A program made the position numbers and the translations under genes. A model generated the notes under the pieces. The model made no database searches and was not told where the DNA came from. It saw nothing but the letters and a program-made list of their open reading frames with translations. This document shows positions 1 through 7,482 of a DNA stretch of 36,009 bases, piece after piece; position 1 is the stretch's first letter; the number at the start of each line of letters is the position of its first letter. The stretch is from an uncultured bacterium. Lineage in GTDB: Bacteria > Bacillota > Clostridia > Oscillospirales > Acutalibacteraceae. The stretch is from contig CAJMRT010000019.1 of the NCBI GenBank assembly GCA_905215855.1, positions 1 through 36,009 of the forward strand, written 5' to 3'.

Positions 1-91
1 ATAATCTAAGTGCAGATTATTTGCAGGATGTAAATAATCGTAAAAATTCAAAATGTGAACAATGTAAAAAATTTGCAGGAGGGTGATTTTT

Positions 92-271
92 GTGGATATC
101 AGCGTTGGCGACAGAGTTGAGATGAAAAAACAACACCCATGCGGTTGCAAAACCTTTGAAATTCTGCGTGTGGGAATGGATTTTAAGATAAAATGCGAAA
201 AATGCGGCAGAGAGGTTATGGCGCCCCGTGCAAAGATTGAAAAAAATATTAAAAAAATTTTGACGGAGTAG
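92..271 (+). CDS. DUF951 family small protein
   Basis: A 59-residue protein matching the DUF951 pattern: an N-terminal VGDRVEMKKQHPCG stretch and a second half with CEKCG before a basic tail. Two Cys pairs (HPCGC and CEKCG) suggest a small zinc-ribbon-like fold, which is inference. The family's function is unknown; it is common in Firmicutes next to translation or replication genes. I chose GTG at 92 because AGGAGGG at 77-83 sits 8 bases ahead; an in-frame GTG at 83 overlaps that site. It ends 7 bases before prfA and probably shares its transcript. The promoter lies outside the window or was not seen. Confidence 0.85.
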   Translation: MDISVGDRVEMKKQHPCGCKTFEILRVGMDFKIKCEKCGREVMAPRAKIEKNIKKILTE

Positions 272-278
272 GATATAT

Positions 279-1352
279 ATGTTTGAAAAAATCGAAATAT
301 TTGACAAAAGGTACTCCGAGCTTTCCGAAAGGCTCTACCAGCCGTCAGTAGCGGGCAATCCCGAGGAATATCAGAAAATTATGAAGGAAATCAAGTCGAT
401 TGAGGAAATCGTTTTGACCTACCGTAAATACAAAGAGGCTGTTCAGACCGAAAAAGACAGCCTTGAAATTCTTGAGGAAACAAGCGACAAAGAGCTTAAA
501 GAGCTTGCTCAGGCTGAACTTGACGAGGCTAAGGATAATATTGAAAGCCTTTCGGAAGAGTTGAAAATTCTGCTTTTGCCGAAAGACCCGAATGATGAAC
601 GAAATGTTATCGTTGAAATCCGTGGCGGTGCAGGCGGTGAGGAGTCGGCTCTGTTTAGTGCGGTTCTGTTCAGAATGTACTCGATGTATGCCGAAAAGAA
701 AGGCTACAAGATTGAAGTTATCAATGCCAACGAAACCGAAATCGGCGGTTACAAGGAAATTTCCTTTATGATTGAGGGCGAGGGCGCATATTCACGCTTT
801 AAGTACGAAAGCGGTGTTCACCGTGTTCAGCGAGTACCCGAAACCGAAAGTCAGGGCAGAGTTCACACATCGACAACAACCGTTGCGGTTTTGCCCGAGG
901 CAGAAGATGTTGAGCTTGAAATTGATCCGAATGACCTCAAAATCGACACCTTCCGTTCAAGCGGTGCAGGCGGTCAGCATATCAACAAAACAAGCTCCGC
1001 AATCCGAATCACTCACTTGCCCACAGGTATGGTAGTTGAGTGCCAGGACGAGAGAAGTCAGTACAAGAACAAGGACAAGGCTCTTAAAGTTCTCAAAAGC
1101 CGGCTTCTCAAGGAAAAACAGGACAAACAGGCGAGTGAAATTGCCGAAAACAGAAAAATGCAGGTAGGTACGGGCGACCGCAGTGAGCGAATCCGCACAT
1201 ATAACTATCCGCAGGGCAGAGTAACCGACCACAGAATCGGTCTTACTCTCTACAAGCTTGAAGAAATTCTCAACGGCAACCTTGACGAAGTGATTGACGC
1301 ACTTGTTGCCGCTGACAGAGCCGAAAAGCTCAAAGAAAGTATGGAAAAATAA
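279..1352 (+). CDS. prfA: Peptide chain release factor 1
   Basis: A 357-residue class I release factor, which recognises UAA and UAG in the ribosomal A site and triggers hydrolysis of peptidyl-tRNA. The GGQ catalytic tripeptide is at residues 231-233 within GAGGQHINKTSSAIRI, and the codon-recognition PxT motif (PET, 187-189, in RVPETESQGR) marks it as RF1 rather than RF2. Length is normal and the coiled N-terminal domain is present. The ATG at 279 follows GGAG at 265-268. It sits between the DUF951 gene and the Sua5 gene, whose start lies 13 bases past this stop, so the three are probably cotranscribed. The usual neighbour prmC, which methylates the GGQ glutamine, is not in the window. Confidence 0.97.
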   Translation: MFEKIEIFDKRYSELSERLYQPSVAGNPEEYQKIMKEIKSIEEIVLTYRKYKEAVQTEKDSLEILEETSDKELKELAQAELDEAKDNIESLSEELKILLLPKDPNDERNVIVEIRGGAGGEESALFSAVLFRMYSMYAEKKGYKIEVINANETEIGGYKEISFMIEGEGAYSRFKYESGVHRVQRVPETESQGRVHTSTTTVAVLPEAEDVELEIDPNDLKIDTFRSSGAGGQHINKTSSAIRITHLPTGMVVECQDERSQYKNKDKALKVLKSRLLKEKQDKQASEIAENRKMQVGTGDRSERIRTYNYPQGRVTDHRIGLTLYKLEEILNGNLDEVIDALVAADRAEKLKESMEK

Positions 1353-1365
1353 TCCGGTGATAATT

Positions 1366-2400
1366 GTGAAAACATTGTTGTTAAAAAATACAGAGGAAGA
1401 TATAAAAACCGCCGCAGAGTTGCTTAAAAACGGCGGTGTTGTAGGAATCCCGACCGAAACAGTTTACGGACTTGCGGCTGACGCACTCAACCCCGAGGCC
1501 GTAAAGAAGATTTTTAAAGCAAAGGGCAGACCAGGGGATAATCCGCTGATTGTCCACATCTGCGATTTTTCCGATATTGAAAGACTTAACCTTGTGACGA
1601 AAATTCCCGACACGGCAAAAAAACTTGCCGATGCGTTCTGGCCGGGACCGCTCACAATGATTATGAAAAAGTCGGATGTTATTCCGAATGAAGTTTCGGC
1701 AGGACTTGACACGGTTGCAATCCGTTTTCCGAGCCACAAAACCGCACAGGCGATTATCCGTGAATCGGGTACGGTTCTTGCCGCACCTTCGGCAAATATT
1801 TCGGGCTCACCCAGTCCGACAACCGCACAGCATGTTATGAACGATATGGACGGCAAAATCGACGCTGTTCTTGACGGCGGTGCGAGTGAAGTAGGTCTTG
1901 AAAGCACGGTAATCACACTTGCAGGAGCTGTTCCGAGGGTACTTCGCCCAGGCGGAATTACGGTTGAAATGCTTGAGAGTGTCCTCGGCAAGGTTGAAGT
2001 TGATGACGCAGTACTGCACAAACTTGCAGACAATGTTAAGGTTGCAAGCCCCGGTATGAAGTATAAGCACTATGCGCCAAGGGCGAGAGTAATACTTCTT
2101 AATTGCAACGATGAGCAATATATTGATTATGTAAACAAAAAGGCGGCTGAAGGAGTTGCGGCACTCTGTTGTGACGAGGATATTCCGCTTTTGAAAACTC
2201 CCGTTTTCTCTCTCGGAAAACGAAACGACTACACAAGACAGGCTCACACGCTTTTTGACGAGCTTCGCAGAATTGATGAGGACGACAGCGTTAAGGTTGT
2301 CTATTCAAGACTGCCAAAAACGGACGGCGTCGGAATGGCTGTTTACAACCGCCTTATAAGGGCGGCAGGCTTTGAGGTGATTGACCTTGAACAGAATTAA
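1366..2400 (+). CDS. sua5: L-threonylcarbamoyladenylate synthase (Sua5/YwlC type)
   Basis: Makes threonylcarbamoyl-AMP from threonine, bicarbonate and ATP, the first step of t6A37 modification of ANN-decoding tRNAs. The 344 residues contain an N-terminal YrdC domain (about 10-200; GIPTETVYGLAADA, KGRPGDNPLIVH, FWPGPLT, APSANISGSPSPT) and a C-terminal Sua5 domain (about 215-344), introduced by the conserved SPGMKYKHYAP linker. This is therefore the two-domain Sua5 form, not the single-domain TsaC. Start choice: GTG at 1366 has GGTGA at 1356-1360; the longer reading frame back to 1294 lies inside prfA. Its 3' end overlaps coaE by 14 bases, consistent with translational coupling. Confidence 0.93.
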   Translation: MKTLLLKNTEEDIKTAAELLKNGGVVGIPTETVYGLAADALNPEAVKKIFKAKGRPGDNPLIVHICDFSDIERLNLVTKIPDTAKKLADAFWPGPLTMIMKKSDVIPNEVSAGLDTVAIRFPSHKTAQAIIRESGTVLAAPSANISGSPSPTTAQHVMNDMDGKIDAVLDGGASEVGLESTVITLAGAVPRVLRPGGITVEMLESVLGKVEVDDAVLHKLADNVKVASPGMKYKHYAPRARVILLNCNDEQYIDYVNKKAAEGVAALCCDEDIPLLKTPVFSLGKRNDYTRQAHTLFDELRRIDEDDSVKVVYSRLPKTDGVGMAVYNRLIRAAGFEVIDLEQN

Positions 2401-2998
2401 AATTGTCGGTCTTACGGGACAGAGCGGTGCCGGAAAAAGCACGGTTTCGGCATATTTTGCCAAAAACGGAATGTGCGTTATAGATGCTGACGAGATTGTA
2501 AAAAATCTTTACACTCCCGATTCCGTGTGTTTAAAGGCTGTTTCGGGTGTTTTCGGTCAGGATATAATCCTTTCTGACGGCAGCGTTGACAGACCGTTGC
2601 TTGCCAAAAGGGCATTTTCAAGCAAAGAAAACACACATTTGCTCAATTCAATCGTTCATCCGTTTGTTACATATGAATTTATGCAGATGGTGAAACAGGC
2701 TCAGACAGACGGCAAAAGCGTTGTGATTTATGACGCTCCTCAGCTTTTTGAAAGCGGTGCCGATGTGTTTTGCGACCTTATTGTAAGCGTTACCGCAAAA
2801 AAGGAAATAAGGCTTGAGCGAATCTGCAAAAGGGATAACATTGACATTTCCCGTGCAGAGCTAAGAATGTCTGCACAGCTTGACGAGGAATTTTTCAGAA
2901 GTTACAGCGACATTGTCATTGAAAACAATTTTTCGATAGAGCAAGCCGAGCTTGCCGCACAAAAGGCGGCGGAGGCGATTAACAACCTGATGAGGTGA
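2387..2998 (+). CDS. coaE: Dephospho-CoA kinase
   Basis: Phosphorylates the ribose 3'-hydroxyl of dephospho-CoA, the last step of coenzyme A synthesis, in the cytoplasm. The 203 residues open with IKIVGLTG and a P-loop GQSGAGKS at 11-18, followed by the family's VIDADEIV and the lid region with HPFV and YDAPQLFESG. I chose TTG at 2387 because GAGGTGA at 2374-2380 is 6 bases upstream; the TTG at 2381 directly abuts that site. The gene overlaps the end of the Sua5 gene and its own stop lies 4 bases before the transglycosylase gene. A second CoA-pathway gene, coaX, lies far away at 19341-20108 on the other strand. Confidence 0.94.
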   Translation: MNRIKIVGLTGQSGAGKSTVSAYFAKNGMCVIDADEIVKNLYTPDSVCLKAVSGVFGQDIILSDGSVDRPLLAKRAFSSKENTHLLNSIVHPFVTYEFMQMVKQAQTDGKSVVIYDAPQLFESGADVFCDLIVSVTAKKEIRLERICKRDNIDISRAELRMSAQLDEEFFRSYSDIVIENNFSIEQAELAAQKAAEAINNLMR

Positions 2999-3002
2999 TA
3001 GA

Positions 3003-3623
3003 ATGCCCCAATCAAGGCGATATAAAAAGAAAAAAAGTGCAGGAAAAGCGATTTTGGCATGGATAATTGTGCTTGCAATTCTTGCGGCGGCAGTATTTGT
3101 GTTTGTTTCGGTCTTTTACGAGGACACAAAGAAAAAGCTTGACGAGATGAATTATCCACGCACCTACAGCACATATGTTGAAAAAGCCGCCAAGGATTAT
3201 GACCTTGACCCTGCGTTGATATATGCCGTAATCCACACGGAAAGCGGATTTGACCCGAATGCCGAATCAGGTGTCGGAGCAAAAGGCGTTATGCAGATGA
3301 TGCCATCGTCCTTTGAGTGGCTGCAGGAGCAAAGAGGCTGTGCGGGGCAGTACACCGAGGATGACCTGTTTGATCCCGCAATTTGCATTGATTACGGAAG
3401 TTATCTTTTAAAATATTTTTACGATTATTACGGCACTGAACGCTCGGCAATTGCCGCATATAATGCCGGCTTTGTTGTGAGTGACTGGCTTAACGACACA
3501 AATTACAGTTCGGACGGAAAAAACCTTGATTCCATTCCGTATCCCGAAACCGAGAATTATGTTGACAAGGTTGAAGGTGCCAAGGAAATGTATATAAAAC
3601 TTTATTATTCACAATCTAATTAA
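3003..3623 (+). CDS. Membrane-anchored lytic transglycosylase (SLT domain)
   Basis: Cleaves the MurNAc-GlcNAc bond in peptidoglycan with formation of 1,6-anhydroMurNAc. The 206-residue protein has a basic N-terminus, one transmembrane segment (about 15-38) and an extracellular SLT/lysozyme-like domain from about 50. The catalytic Glu is E80 in AVIHTESGFDP; the supporting family motifs GVMQMMP and AIAAYNAG are present. A GAGGTGA ribosome site overlaps the coaE stop, so translation is probably coupled. The short single-domain form resembles spore-cortex or septal SLT proteins of clostridia such as YjbJ; the exact role cannot be read from sequence. Confidence 0.92.
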   Translation: MPQSRRYKKKKSAGKAILAWIIVLAILAAAVFVFVSVFYEDTKKKLDEMNYPRTYSTYVEKAAKDYDLDPALIYAVIHTESGFDPNAESGVGAKGVMQMMPSSFEWLQEQRGCAGQYTEDDLFDPAICIDYGSYLLKYFYDYYGTERSAIAAYNAGFVVSDWLNDTNYSSDGKNLDSIPYPETENYVDKVEGAKEMYIKLYYSQSN

Positions 3624-3709
3624 GTGCAGAGATGTTCCGATGCCTTTGGCGGCGGATTTCAAAATAAAATGGTTTTGCCGTGTTTTACGGCACAGAAAGG
3701 ACGGTTATT

Positions 3710-5122
3710 ATGGCTGAAGAAAAGTCAAAGACAACTTTATTAAAGGAAAAAATTATGATGACCGAACCGAAGGGCGTTAAGGCTCTTTCGGAGGAAGAAA
3801 TTAAAAAGGCAGACAGCTTTTGCGATGGTTACAAAAAGTTTCTTGATAACTCACCCGTTGAGCGTGAGGCTGTTCGCTATACTGTTGAGCTTGCAAAAAA
3901 AGCAGGTTTTGCAGAGTATGAGCAGGACAAGGAATACAAGGCGGGCGACAGGCTTTATTATGTAAATCGTGACAAGGCTGTTGCTCTTGCCGTAATCGGT
4001 AAAAACGGTGTTAAGAACGGTGCAAAGCTTGCAATCGCTCATATTGATTCCCCGAGAGTTGACCTCAAACCGAATCCCCTTTTTGAGGCAAACAACCTTG
4101 CATTTTTTAAGACTCATTACTACGGCGGTCTTAAAAAATATCAGTGGACAACAATTCCGCTTTCACTTCACGGTTCGGTTGTAAAGCTTGACGGTACAAG
4201 AGTTGACATCTGCTGGGGCGATGATGAGAACGAAAGCTGTTTCTGCATTACAGACCTTCTTCCGCACCTTGCAAGGGAGCAGGCGTCAAAGCCAATGGCA
4301 AAGGCAATTGAGGGTGAAAACCTCAATGTTATCCTCGGCTCTCGTCCGTACGATGCAGACAGCGACGAAAAAGACCTTGTAAAGCTCAATGTAATGGCTA
4401 TACTCAATGAGAAGTACGGTATCTGTGAGGGCGACTTCCTTTCAGCCGAACTCTGCCTTATCCCGTCCTTCAAGTCAAGAGATATCGGTTTTGACAGAAG
4501 TATGATCGGCGGTTACGGCCACGATGATAAGGTTTGCGCTTATCCGGCTGTTATGGCGGCTCTTGATGTTGAAATGCCCGAGCAGACTTGTATCACATAT
4601 CTTACAGACAAAGAAGAAACAGGCAGTGACGGCAACACAGGTATGCAGAGCGACTTCCTCCGCTTCTTCATCTATGACCTTGCAAAACAGGACGGTGTTG
4701 ACGGCTACCGTGTTCTTTCAAAAAGCACCTGTCTTTCAGCCGATGTAAATGCTGCATTTGACCCGACTTTTGCGTCTGCATATGAGGCTAACAACTGCTC
4801 ATACATTAACAACGGTGTAATTATTTCAAAATACACAGGTCACGGCGGAAAGTATGACACATCAGATGCGTCTGCCGAATATATGGGAAAAATCAGGGCT
4901 ATGCTTGAGAACAACGATATTCTTTGGCAGGTCGGTGAACTCGGCAAGGTTGACGGAGGCGGCGGCGGAACAATCGCCAAGTATGTTGCCAATATGAATG
5001 TTGATGTTGTTGACCTCGGCGTTCCTGTGCTTTCAATGCACGCTCCGTTTGAAATTGTTTCCAAGACAGATGTTTATATGGCATACAGAGCATTCTTCAC
5101 ATTTTTTGACACTAAAGACTAA
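3710..5122 (+). CDS. M18 family metalloaminopeptidase
   Basis: A 470-residue zinc aminopeptidase of family M18 (aspartyl aminopeptidase/ApeA-ApeB type), which removes N-terminal, often acidic, residues from peptides in the cytoplasm. Metal-site motifs are visible in order: AHIDSPRVDLKP (His and Asp of the first site), LTDKEETGSDG (catalytic Glu pair), SADVNAAFDP, and near the C-terminus LSMHAPFE with the last His. The length and K-rich N-terminus suit the clostridial form. ATG at 3710 follows AAAGGA at 3696-3701; the upstream in-frame GTG at 3680 lacks a good site. There is an 86-base gap from the transglycosylase gene. No clear terminator follows; the tRNA promoter begins 24 bases later. Confidence 0.92.
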   Translation: MAEEKSKTTLLKEKIMMTEPKGVKALSEEEIKKADSFCDGYKKFLDNSPVEREAVRYTVELAKKAGFAEYEQDKEYKAGDRLYYVNRDKAVALAVIGKNGVKNGAKLAIAHIDSPRVDLKPNPLFEANNLAFFKTHYYGGLKKYQWTTIPLSLHGSVVKLDGTRVDICWGDDENESCFCITDLLPHLAREQASKPMAKAIEGENLNVILGSRPYDADSDEKDLVKLNVMAILNEKYGICEGDFLSAELCLIPSFKSRDIGFDRSMIGGYGHDDKVCAYPAVMAALDVEMPEQTCITYLTDKEETGSDGNTGMQSDFLRFFIYDLAKQDGVDGYRVLSKSTCLSADVNAAFDPTFASAYEANNCSYINNGVIISKYTGHGGKYDTSDASAEYMGKIRAMLENNDILWQVGELGKVDGGGGGTIAKYVANMNVDVVDLGVPVLSMHAPFEIVSKTDVYMAYRAFFTFFDTKD

Positions 5123-5146
5123 TTTCCGAAAAAATTAAAAAAAGAC

Positions 5147-5175
5147 TTGATTTTTGAATTAAGTTGTGTTATCAT
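5147..5175 (+). promoter_or_regulatory. Promoter of tRNA-Arg
   Basis: TTGATT at 5147-5152 and TATCAT at 5170-5175 are separated by 17 bases, placing the start of transcription about 25 bases before the mature tRNA. It is the only well-spaced pair between the aminopeptidase gene and the tRNA. Confidence 0.65.
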
Positions 5176-5205
5176 ACTAATTGCGGCTGGTAAACAGTCG
5201 CATAT

Positions 5206-5282
5206 GCGCCGGTAGCTCAGCTGGATAGAGTGTCTGACTACGAATCAGAAGGTCGGGAGTTCGAGTCTCTTCCGGCGCGCCA
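5206..5282 (+). tRNA. tRNA-Arg (anticodon ACG)
   Basis: A complete 77-base cloverleaf. Acceptor GCGCCGG (5206-5212) pairs with CCGGCGC (5272-5278), followed by discriminator G and an encoded CCA at 5280-5282. The anticodon stem TCTGA/TCAGA encloses loop CTACGAA, giving anticodon ACG at 5240-5242, read as ICG after deamination and serving CGU, CGC and CGA. The T loop TTCGAGT is standard. It is a lone tRNA with its own promoter and a strong terminator 2 bases after CCA. Confidence 0.97.
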
Positions 5283-5284
5283 AG

Positions 5285-5316
5285 AAAAACGCACTTGTGT
5301 AAACAAGTGCGTTTTT
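5285..5316 (+). terminator. Rho-independent terminator of tRNA-Arg
   Basis: AAAAACGCACTTGT (5285-5298) pairs perfectly with 5303-5316 around a GTAA loop; the 3' arm ends in five T. Confidence 0.93.
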
Positions 5317-5319
5317 CAG

Positions 5320-5531
5320 TTATATTCGCCTGTCGGCGAGTGATATTGCCGTGCAGTGATATTCGGTCATACCGAGTGATATTGCCTGCGGCAGTTTTAA
5401 AGCGAATATAATATCACCGAGAGCGAAAGCGAGCGATAACACATTTATATCACGCCGAGTTAAACGAGGCATATCACCGATAACTTTACAGACATTCGGC
5501 TTTGTGATATATTGTATTTTGGGTGATGATT
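5320..5531. repeat. GTGATAT hairpin array ahead of the four-helix-bundle gene
   Basis: About 210 bases built from short units. TTATATTCGC (5320-5329) has an exact inverted copy at 5402-5411. Between them TGATATT recurs at 5341, 5357 and 5377, each followed by a small GC hairpin (for example TCGGT/ACCGA around CAT and TGCC/GGCA around TGC). Beyond 5411 the same unit appears inverted as ATATCAC at 5411, 5447 and 5471, with GTGATAT again at 5504-5510. On a large scale the array is thus an imperfect inverted repeat. It ends at the start region of the next gene. It is not a CRISPR: the units are too short and the spacers are themselves hairpins. From memory, similar arrays occur next to four-helix-bundle genes in related genomes; I could not verify this here. 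Confidence 0.75.
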
Positions 5532-5888
5532 GTGTCTGAAAGTATTTTACGGAATAAATCAAAAGAATTTGCAAAACAGATTGTATATATGTGTCGTGAT
5601 ATCAAAGCAAATGCAAGAGAATCGGTTTTAACTAATCAACTTTTGCGTTCGGGAACAAGTATAGGTGCAAATATTCACGAAGCACAATATGCGCAGGGTA
5701 AAAAGGATTTTATCTCCAAGTTGGAAATAGCACAAAAAGAGTGCTTTGAAACTGAATATTGGCTGGAACTTCTTTTTGAAACAGGATATATATCCGAAAC
5801 CGTATATAAGCCATTGCAAAATCAGTGCGGCACAATCAGGAGAATGCTGATTTCATCGATCAATACAGTAAAGAAAAACGATAAATGA
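5532..5888 (+). CDS. Four-helix-bundle protein (23S rRNA intervening-sequence / Avd-like family)
   Basis: A 118-residue all-helical protein with the family signature: KSKEFAKQIV, then LLRSGTSIGANIHEAQ, then DFISKLEIAQKECFETEYWLELLFETGYI. The family includes the protein encoded in 23S rRNA intervening sequences and the Avd accessory protein of diversity-generating retroelements; most members stand alone and their function is unknown, with nucleic-acid binding suspected. GTG at 5532 is chosen since GGGTGAT lies just ahead; GTG 5523 and ATG 5526 are in-frame alternatives. No reverse transcriptase or variable repeat is visible nearby. The gene directly abuts the hairpin array and lies after a tRNA, so it may have arrived as a small mobile unit (inference). 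Confidence 0.88.
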   Translation: MSESILRNKSKEFAKQIVYMCRDIKANARESVLTNQLLRSGTSIGANIHEAQYAQGKKDFISKLEIAQKECFETEYWLELLFETGYISETVYKPLQNQCGTIRRMLISSINTVKKNDK

Positions 5889-6191
5889 AACATATAAACA
5901 GTCTAACGCCGTAAGCGTTTCTGATGATTAAGTTTATCTAATCCTTTACACCTTAAAACTCAGACCTCATCCTTGTACAACAAACACTATCTTTTAAAGA
6001 ATGTAGATAAAATTTTGTGCAAAGTATGTATAAAATGGAAATTATTGTGTACAATGGCTTAAAAAAATAGATTATAAAGGCTATTTTCGGCATTTCGACT
6101 CTTTGATTTCAAAACATTTTATGATACAATATAAGAAAGTGGTTACAAATTGGTAACAACCGCTTTGAAATTCAAAAAAAGGAGTGTTTCT
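5889..6191 (+). other. 303-base intergenic region
   Basis: No gene, RNA or repeat is supported in 5889-6100. The right part holds a promoter (6103-6130) and the ribosome site for the secreted CHAP protein. No clear terminator was seen after the four-helix-bundle gene. Confidence 0.5.
6103..6130 (+). promoter_or_regulatory. Promoter of the CHAP-dockerin gene
   Basis: TTGATT at 6103-6108 and TACAAT at 6125-6130 with a 16-base spacer, 62 bases ahead of the start codon. Confidence 0.55.
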
Positions 6192-7376
6192 TTGCGAAAT
6201 GTTTTAAAAAGAACTTTTAACAAGAAGATTTCTGCGGCAGTCCTCACAGCTGTAATGCTGTTTGTATCGGTCTTTTCAATGTCAATGATTGCAGATGCAG
6301 CCTCATTTTCACCAAGACTTTCTGCCCCTAGTTCAAGCAACAAGTATTATTACAGTAATTTAAATGTATTTTATAAGTACGGTTACGGTATGCCGAACTG
6401 TACAGCATATGCTTACGGCAGAGCTTATGAAATTCTTGGCACTGAACCGAAGCTTTCATGGAACAATGCCGAACAGTGGTACGGCTACAACAAGGCTAAC
6501 GGCTACTACAAGTATGGTCAGACTCCAAAGGTTGGCGCAATTGCTTGTTGGGCATACAGCGGTGGCGGCGGACATGTTGCCGTTGTGGAAAAAATAGAAA
6601 ACGGTGTGATTACACTTTCAAACTCCGCATACAGCGGTACAAATTTCTACCTTTCCACAGCGAATGTTTCTGACCCTAATGTTGGCGGTAACAGCTGGTG
6701 GAACTTCCAGGGTTATATTTACCTTGGCGACTTCAGCGGTAGTACAAGCACTACTCAGGCAACAACAAAGAAAGTAACCTATACAACAGGTACATATAAG
6801 ACTAATGTATCAACTTCACTCAATATGAGAAGCGGTGCAGGTACAGGGTATTCATATGTAGCATCTATTCCGAACAATGTGACACTTAATGTTACAAAGG
6901 TTTCGACAGCCGGCGGTTACACATGGGGTTATACCTCATACAACGGCAAGACAGGTTGGGTTGCACTTGATTACTGCAAGTTTGTTTCGGCAGCAACACA
7001 GCCGACAACTGCAAAACCTACAGTTCAGCCAACAACAGCAAAGCCGACTGTACAGCCGACAACTGCTAAGCCAACAGTTCAGCCTACAACAGCAAAGGCT
7101 ACTCAGCCGGCAACAACAGTTCCTGCTACAACTGTTCAGCCAACAACAGTTCAGCCGACTACAGCTCCCGCAGCAGACGATGATGAATCATTTACAATCG
7201 GTGATGTAAACCTTGACGGAAGTGTTGATATTCTTGACGCAACTGAAATCAGCAGATTTGCCGTTTCTTCAGCAGCACTTTCCGATGTTCAGATGAAACT
7301 CGCAGATTTCAATCATGACGGTGTGGTTAACATTGTTGATGTAACAGAGATTCAGAAAATAGTTATAAAAGGTTGA
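6192..7376 (+). CDS. Secreted CHAP-SH3b protein with C-terminal type I dockerin
   Basis: A 394-residue exported protein. A signal peptide (about 1-37, ending SMIADAA) is followed by a CHAP amidase/endopeptidase domain (about 50-180) with the likely catalytic pair Cys70 (PNCTAYAYG) and His128 (GGGHVAVVE). Then come an SH3b wall-binding domain (about 198-265; SLNMRSGAGTGYS, GKTGWV), a Thr/Pro-rich linker of repeated PTTAKPTVQ units (about 268-330) and a dockerin (about 334-394) with two calcium-loop repeats, DVNLDGSVDILDATEI and DFNHDGVVNIVDVTEI. It probably cuts peptidoglycan cross-bridges and attaches through its dockerin to a cohesin scaffold. TTG at 6192 is favoured because AGGAG at 6180-6184 precedes it by 7 bases; the longer form from 6150 has no site. 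No cohesin gene is present in the window. Confidence 0.93.
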   Translation: MRNVLKRTFNKKISAAVLTAVMLFVSVFSMSMIADAASFSPRLSAPSSSNKYYYSNLNVFYKYGYGMPNCTAYAYGRAYEILGTEPKLSWNNAEQWYGYNKANGYYKYGQTPKVGAIACWAYSGGGGHVAVVEKIENGVITLSNSAYSGTNFYLSTANVSDPNVGGNSWWNFQGYIYLGDFSGSTSTTQATTKKVTYTTGTYKTNVSTSLNMRSGAGTGYSYVASIPNNVTLNVTKVSTAGGYTWGYTSYNGKTGWVALDYCKFVSAATQPTTAKPTVQPTTAKPTVQPTTAKPTVQPTTAKATQPATTVPATTVQPTTVQPTTAPAADDDESFTIGDVNLDGSVDILDATEISRFAVSSAALSDVQMKLADFNHDGVVNIVDVTEIQKIVIKG

Positions 7377-7393
7377 CACTGAAAACAAAATTA

Positions 7394-7427
7394 AAACACG
7401 CTTTGTGGTTACAAGGCGTGTTTTTTT
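7394..7427 (+). terminator. Terminator of the CHAP-dockerin gene
   Basis: A 13-bp stem, 7394-7406 with 7411-7423, one G-T pair, loop GGTT, followed by a run of T. Confidence 0.9.
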
Positions 7428-7448
7428 GTTTGTGGTTTTTCGAATACG

Positions 7449-7479
7449 AAAAGGGTATACCGTTTGCGCATACCCTTTA
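7449..7479 (-). terminator. Terminator of the two-component operon
   Basis: AAAGGGTAT (7450-7458) pairs with ATACCCTTT (7470-7478); read on the minus strand it begins 4 bases after the kinase stop and continues into TTTTCG. Modest T-run. Confidence 0.65.
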
Positions 7480-7482
7480 ATA

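Noticed and set aside
1464..2033. Long minus-strand frame opposite the Sua5 gene
   Set aside because: Serine-rich shadow frame with no homology or ribosome site; the plus-strand gene is unambiguous.
5320..5520. CRISPR-like array
   Set aside because: The repeated unit is only 7-8 bases, unit spacing varies (16, 20, 36 bases), orientation flips halfway, and the intervening bases are hairpins, not unique spacers. No cas gene is present.
5532..5888. Diversity-generating retroelement, because Avd is in this protein family
   Set aside because: No reverse transcriptase, template repeat or variable C-type lectin gene is in the window.
5206..5900. Integrated element with tRNA-Arg as attachment site
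   Set aside because: No copy of the tRNA 3' end was found downstream and no integrase is present.
7010..7170. Minisatellite in the CHAP gene
   Set aside because: The repeat is the coding sequence of the PTTAKPTVQ linker, typical of dockerin proteins.
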